Shown one piece after another: positions 59,780 to 64,000 of a DNA stretch of 64,000 nucleotides. The DNA lies in the NCBI RefSeq assembly GCF_018687615.1, contig NZ_CP061299.1:977433-1041432 (forward strand), given 5' to 3'. The notes under the pieces were generated by a model that did not search any database, was not told where the DNA came from, and was given only the letters and a program-made list of their open reading frames with translations. The translations under genes were made by a program, and so were the position numbers. Numbering within the stretch: the stretch's first letter is position 1; every line of letters starts with the position of its first letter. The stretch comes from Polynucleobacter sp. MWH-CaK5. GTDB taxonomy: Bacteria > Pseudomonadota > Gammaproteobacteria > Burkholderiales > Burkholderiaceae.

Positions 59780-60103
59780 ATGAAGCAATCAAACACCCCT
59801 GAAGAGTATTTGGCTCCGGAAAAGCCCAGTAAATCTGAAATAAAGCGTCGATTAGAGGCCAGACAGTATCTTGCTGAAGAAATCAGTCAGATGCCTGATA
59901 AATGGAAACAAATGCCAATACCCGAACGCCTTCTAGATGCTCTTAAAGAAACACCCAATGTGAGAAGCCATGGCGGCATCAGACGTCATATTCAGTATTT
60001 GGGCAAAATCATGGGTGCTATGAGTGAAGAAGAAGTGGATGGCATCAAACAAGCCTTGATCAGCATCGTGGGGCCTAAAAAAGCCAGTAAGATGAAAATC
60101 TAA
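59780..60103 (+). CDS. darP: ribosome biogenesis factor DarP (YjgA/DUF615), short form
   Basis: A 107-residue DUF615 protein: KSEIKRRLEARQYLAEEISQ, MPIPERLLDALKETPNVRSH and GGIRRHIQYLGKIMGAMSEE. DarP binds late 50S precursors. The usual length is about 170-180; the shorter form lacks the C-terminal helices, which may be natural in this lineage. Confidence 0.85.
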   Translation: MKQSNTPEEYLAPEKPSKSEIKRRLEARQYLAEEISQMPDKWKQMPIPERLLDALKETPNVRSHGGIRRHIQYLGKIMGAMSEEEVDGIKQALISIVGPKKASKMKI

Positions 60104-60129
60104 ATTGTTGTCATTGATTGGGGAGCTTT

Positions 60130-60756
60130 ATGAAAGTCACTAGTTCAAGTTTTCAAGATCAGTCAGTTATTCCAGGTCAGTTTGCTTTTGCGATCAAAGA
60201 TCCAAGCACTCACATCACCTTGTCAAGCAATCAAAACCCTCACTTGGCTTGGTCAGACTTTCCTAAAGACACACAGTCATTTGCATTGATTTGTCACGAC
60301 CCAGATGTTCCAAGCAAAGGCGATGATGTGAATCAAGAAGGCAAAGTAGTACCAGCCAGTTTGCCGCGAGTCGATTTTTATCATTGGGTCTTGGTGAACA
60401 TCCCAAACTCAGTACAAACAATTGCTGCTGCTAGTCACAGTAATGGCATTACTGGTAAAGGTAAATCAGCACAGCAGAGTCCGGTGGGTACAGCAGGCAT
60501 TAATGACTACACAGCTTGGTTCAAAGGCGATGCCTCCATGGAAGGTCATTACTTTGGCTACGACGGCCCTTGCCCGCCATGGAATGATGAGATCAAACAC
60601 CATTATGTTTTCACAGTCTATGCTTTGAATACTCCGAGCATTCCTCTCACTGGTCCATTCACCGGTGCAGAGGCATTGGCTGCAATTAAACCTCACATCA
60701 TTGCTCAAGCAAGTATCACGGGCATTTACAGCTTGAACCCAAGTGTCGCGATTTAA
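60130..60756 (+). CDS. YbhB/YbcL-family (PEBP) protein
   Basis: A 208-residue phosphatidylethanolamine-binding-like protein; the start MKVTSSSFQDQSVIPGQFAF follows GGGAG. The ligand pocket DPDVPSKGDD and FYHWVLVNIP with the His match the family, and YDGPCPPWNDEIKHHYVFTV completes it. Cytoplasmic, no signal peptide. Function not known. A terminator for it lies within the 3' end of the convergent EamA gene. Confidence 0.88.
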   Translation: MKVTSSSFQDQSVIPGQFAFAIKDPSTHITLSSNQNPHLAWSDFPKDTQSFALICHDPDVPSKGDDVNQEGKVVPASLPRVDFYHWVLVNIPNSVQTIAAASHSNGITGKGKSAQQSPVGTAGINDYTAWFKGDASMEGHYFGYDGPCPPWNDEIKHHYVFTVYALNTPSIPLTGPFTGAEALAAIKPHIIAQASITGIYSLNPSVAI

Positions 60757-60775
60757 TTAAATAGTTTTTAGTAAA

Positions 60776-61708
60776 TTACTCAGCCTCGGCCAACTCAGGT
60801 CGAGGCTGATTTTTTTGAGTTTGCATGGTAGCCAGAATTGCCACCCCACACAGCACTACTGTCATACCTATGACTTGAATGATGGTGATTTGTTCACCCA
60901 AGAAAAACCAACCAAGAAATATCGTGGCGATTGGTCCCAACATACCCGCCTGAGCAGTCAAACCAGATCCAATTCGATTCACTGCAATCATCACCAAGAG
61001 CATCGGCATGAAGGTACAAAATAAAGCATTGAATAAACTCAACTGATAAACCTCAGGCACCTGGGTCCATAAATGTGTGGGATTCAAGATCAATGCTTGA
61101 GCAGTACTGAAAAATGTGGATGATGCACTGGCATAAGCGACCAAACGAATGCTGCCCACCCTCCCCACAATCTCTCCGGCAAAGATCAAATAGACGGCAT
61201 AAGAGATTGCGCTCAGAAATACCAACATGCCACCCCAAGCAATCGATGGCCCCATGGTGTGAAGATCATGAGAAAACACAATGATCACTCCTGCGTAGGC
61301 AAGAACCAAGGCCAACCACTGTTGAGTTTGTATTTTCTTTTTTAAGAAAAGCATTGAGATCAACAAAACAATTGTTGGGTTGAGATAGAGAATGATTCTT
61401 TCTAATCCAACCGTGATGTATTGCAATCCCAAGAAGTCCAAGTAACTTGAAAGGTAATAACCCACAAAACCTAAAAAGATGATGCTCAAGATGTCGCGCT
61501 TGGCCATGGGCGATGGTTGATGATGGCGTGATGACCACCACACTGCTACCCAGAAGAATGGCAAAGAAAAAAGCATCCTCAAAGACAACACGGTGGCTGA
61601 ATCAACCCCATATTGATAGCAAAGTTTGACCACGATGGCTTTGGCCGAAAAAAGAATGGATCCCAATCCAGCGATTAGCAGTGAACTTAGCAGGAAGGAT
61701 CTTTGCAT
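60776..61708 (-). CDS. EamA/DMT-family transporter (second)
   Basis: A 310-residue carrier with ten helices. MQRSFLLSSLLIAGLGSILF at the start; FLGLQYITVGLERIILYLNP and AGMLGPIATIFLGWFFLGEQ are EamA repeats. It is convergent with the PEBP gene, and its last codons contain that gene's terminator stem. Confidence 0.86.
   Translation of the reverse strand: MQRSFLLSSLLIAGLGSILFSAKAIVVKLCYQYGVDSATVLSLRMLFSLPFFWVAVWWSSRHHQPSPMAKRDILSIIFLGFVGYYLSSYLDFLGLQYITVGLERIILYLNPTIVLLISMLFLKKKIQTQQWLALVLAYAGVIIVFSHDLHTMGPSIAWGGMLVFLSAISYAVYLIFAGEIVGRVGSIRLVAYASASSTFFSTAQALILNPTHLWTQVPEVYQLSLFNALFCTFMPMLLVMIAVNRIGSGLTAQAGMLGPIATIFLGWFFLGEQITIIQVIGMTVVLCGVAILATMQTQKNQPRPELAEAE
60781..60816 (+). terminator. terminator of PEBP gene embedded in the EamA 3' end
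   Basis: The stem CAGCCTCG (60781-60788)/CGAGGCTG (60801-60808) is followed by a T7 run, on the plus strand. The same bases encode the EamA C-terminus. Confidence 0.75.
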
Positions 61709-61846
61709 GCCTTGGACTTTATAGGGGCTTTATATGGTTTTGCAGCTTAAGTGGCAAAAGAGTGACCTGAGGCATTCAATTGTCATGAACAAACAGGCCT
61801 TAGTTTAAACGAGCAGAAAGTGCTTAAAAAGCCTAAAATACAGCCC

Positions 61847-64000
61847 GTGAACGCACCTTTCAATCCCTCTCTAATACCCAGCTCACCAAGATTAGATTCT
61901 TACCCAAAATATTGGGCTGAATGTTTTGGTACAGCCCCCTTCTTGCCAATGAGTCGAGAAGAGATGGACAAGCTTGGTTGGGATAGCTGCGACATCATCA
62001 TTGTGACTGGGGATGCTTATGTGGATCATCCAAGTTTTGGTATGGCCATTATTGGTCGCTTGCTTGAAGCACAAGGCTTTCGTGTCGGCATCATTTCTCA
62101 GCCGGACTGGCAATCAGCCGATCCGTTCAAGGCCTTAGGTCAACCCAATTTGTTTTATGGCGTAGCCGCTGGCAACATGGACTCCATGATCAATCGTTAC
62201 ACGGCTGATCGCAAAGTTCGTAGTGATGATGCATACACAGCTGGTGGCATGGGTGGTAAGAGACCTGATCGTTGTTCATTGGTTTATGCCCAACGTTGTC
62301 GTGAAGCCTATGCTGATACCCCTATAGTTATGGGGGGTATTGAAGCCTCCCTACGCCGAATTGCACACTACGACTACTGGCAAGACAAGGTACGTCGTTC
62401 TATTTTGATTGATGCAAAAGCGGATATCTTGCTTTATGGCAATGCTGAAAGAGCTGTGGTTGAAATTGCTCATCGCTTGGCCAAAGGTGAAAAGATCGCC
62501 GACATCAATGACATTCGTGGCACGGCGTTTGTTAGACGTCACCCTGCTCCAGGTTTCACAGAAATTGATTCAAGCACGGTTGATATCCCTGGCGTAATAG
62601 ATGCTCCTATCAATCCATACCTCACTCCTGATGAGCAGGCCAAAGAACAAGGCACGAGTTGCAAAAAGACCGATGGCACACTTGAAAAAGAACCAGCCGT
62701 TCAAGCCATCACCGTTGTACCAACTGCCAGAAAACGTTTAGAACGTGACACAACCGTGATTCGTCTTCCAAGCTATGAAGCCGTGAAGCGTGATCCAGTG
62801 CTTTATGCACACGCCAGTCGCGTTCTACATTTAGAAACAAATCCAGGTAATGCCCGTGCATTGGTGCAGCAACATGGTGAAGGCGCTTCTGTCAGAGATG
62901 TTTGGTTGAACGCTCCTGCTGTGCCACTGACCACCGAAGAGATGGATTCAGTATTTGATCTACCTTATGCCAGAGCACCCCACCCATCGTATGGCGATGC
63001 CAAGATTCCAGCGTGGGACATGATTCGTTTCTCCGTGAACATCATGCGCGGCTGTTTTGGTGGTTGTACTTTCTGCTCTATCACTGAGCACGAAGGTCGA
63101 ATCATTCAAAATCGTTCATCTAACTCAATCATCAAAGAGATTGAAGATATTCGCGATAAGGTCCCAGGCTTCACAGGCATCATTTCTGACTTGGGCGGCC
63201 CAACTGCCAACATGTACCGCATCGCTTGTAAATCGAAAGAGATTGAGGCGCACTGCCGTAAACCATCGTGTGTTTATCCAGATATCTGTCCGAACCTCAA
63301 CACTGATCACACACCGCTGATTCAGTTGTACCGCCGCGCCAGAGCTTTGCCTGGCATTAAAAAGATTTTGATTGGTTCAGGTGTTCGTTATGACCTCGCG
63401 GTTAAAGCACCGGCATACATCAAAGAGCTTGTGGCTCATCACGTGGGTGGCTATTTAAAGATTGCCCCTGAGCACACCGAGCAAGGTCCTTTATCGAAAA
63501 TGATGAAACCTGGCATGGGCGCTTACGATAAGTTCAAAGAGTTGTTTGATAAATACTCTAAAGAAGCAGGCAAAGAACAGTATTTGATTCCTTACTTCAT
63601 TGCAGCCCACCCAGGCACAAGCGATGAAGACATGATGCATTTGGCAATTTGGTTGAAGAAGAATGGTTTTAGAGCTGATCAAGTTCAAACTTTCTACCCT
63701 TCTCCAATGGCAACAGCTACTGCCATGTATCACACCAATAAAAATCCATTGCGCAAAGTCACGCGTGACAGTGAAACAGTGGACATTGTCAGAGGCGAAA
63801 AGCGTCGTCGTTTACACAAAGCATTCTTGCGTTATCACGATGCCAATAATTGGCCTTTGCTAAGAGAAGCTTTGAAAAAAATGGGTCGCGCTGATTTGAT
63901 TGGTAATGGCAAGCATCATTTGATACCAAACTATCAACCGACCACGGATGGCAGCTACCAAAGTCCGCGTCGCAAGAACTCTTCAATGGGTCTGGCTGGC
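61847..64000 (+). CDS. ygiQ: YgiQ family radical SAM protein, cut by window edge
   Basis: The GTG at 61847 opens the frame to base 64000, 718 residues; an upstream in-frame GTG at 61820 also exists. The N-terminal domain ([20 protein letters not shown], then [19 protein letters not shown]) is followed by [20 protein letters not shown] and [18 protein letters not shown]. The radical SAM cluster is CFGGCTFC (C-x3-C-x2-C) near residue 400. YgiQ is a large uncharacterised SAM enzyme. The C-terminus lies beyond the window. Confidence 0.92.
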   Translation, partial: MNAPFNPSLIPSSPRLDSYPKYWAECFGTAPFLPMSREEMDKLGWDSCDIIIVTGDAYVDHPSFGMAIIGRLLEAQGFRVGIISQPDWQSADPFKALGQPNLFYGVAAGNMDSMINRYTADRKVRSDDAYTAGGMGGKRPDRCSLVYAQRCREAYADTPIVMGGIEASLRRIAHYDYWQDKVRRSILIDAKADILLYGNAERAVVEIAHRLAKGEKIADINDIRGTAFVRRHPAPGFTEIDSSTVDIPGVIDAPINPYLTPDEQAKEQGTSCKKTDGTLEKEPAVQAITVVPTARKRLERDTTVIRLPSYEAVKRDPVLYAHASRVLHLETNPGNARALVQQHGEGASVRDVWLNAPAVPLTTEEMDSVFDLPYARAPHPSYGDAKIPAWDMIRFSVNIMRGCFGGCTFCSITEHEGRIIQNRSSNSIIKEIEDIRDKVPGFTGIISDLGGPTANMYRIACKSKEIEAHCRKPSCVYPDICPNLNTDHTPLIQLYRRARALPGIKKILIGSGVRYDLAVKAPAYIKELVAHHVGGYLKIAPEHTEQGPLSKMMKPGMGAYDKFKELFDKYSKEAGKEQYLIPYFIAAHPGTSDEDMMHLAIWLKKNGFRADQVQTFYPSPMATATAMYHTNKNPLRKVTRDSETVDIVRGEKRRRLHKAFLRYHDANNWPLLREALKKMGRADLIGNGKHHLIPNYQPTTDGSYQSPRRKNSSMGLAG

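Noticed and set aside
1..64000. CRISPR array
   Set aside because: No run of regularly spaced identical repeats was seen; the repeats found are operators, att sites or hairpins.

Overview
The window looks like the chromosome of a freshwater betaproteobacterium of the Polynucleobacter type (Burkholderiales). This is inferred from protein resemblance (ParE, YgiQ, DarP/YjgA, AcuI, YaeQ, several TAXI-type TRAP proteins), the moderate GC content and the short intergenic spaces; no taxonomic marker such as 16S rRNA is present. Genes run off both ends: parE at the left edge and ygiQ at the right edge.

Layout. 1-14.5 kb is core chromosome: parE, a class III CoA-transferase with an MFS carrier, tRNA-Arg(CCT), a membrane-anchored TAXI protein, a DUF748 envelope protein, a Rieske protein, and a thiamine-linked locus (DUF4743 Nudix hydrolase, PnuC-type carrier, NadR-like kinase, TPP riboswitch, TonB-dependent receptor). 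14.575-40.370 kb is an integrated genomic island at tRNA-Asn(GTT). The last 46 bp of the tRNA region (14575-14620) are repeated exactly at 40325-40370, and a tyrosine integrase lies just inside the left end. The island carries a translationally coupled set of three uncharacterised genes, a second catalytic-domain-only recombinase, a plasmid/ICE-like module of uncharacterised genes with three copies of a 23-bp palindromic operator, a 550-bp non-coding stretch full of hairpins, and a Zn/Cd/Pb P-type ATPase with a Met-rich partner.

Inside the island, about 27.03-38.66 kb looks like a captured piece of another chromosome. It holds AcuI, a flavin reductase, a GST, an RND efflux operon, pirin, a WrbA-like protein and MarR. 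Both of its ends are hybrid junctions between truncated genes: cadR/MBL hydrolase on the left and AAA-ATPase/glmS on the right.

40.4-64 kb is core chromosome again. It holds a DUF3302-HlyD-outer membrane factor operon, tRNA-Leu(TAG), a TAXI-TRAP uptake and catabolic cluster (binding protein, fused permease, DHDPS-like lyase, SDR, RraA-like aldolase, Ldh-type dehydrogenase, enolase-superfamily dehydratase, two 3-hydroxyacyl-CoA dehydrogenase-like proteins), then DUF455, MFS and EamA carriers, slyX, aroQ, yaeQ, darP, a PEBP protein and ygiQ.

The strongest candidates for undescribed biology are the coupled three-gene operon (16667-18267), the structured non-coding region (21600-22140), the palindromic-operator regulon of the island, and the thiamine locus with its NadR-like kinase. 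All family names come from motif recognition by eye; no database search was run.
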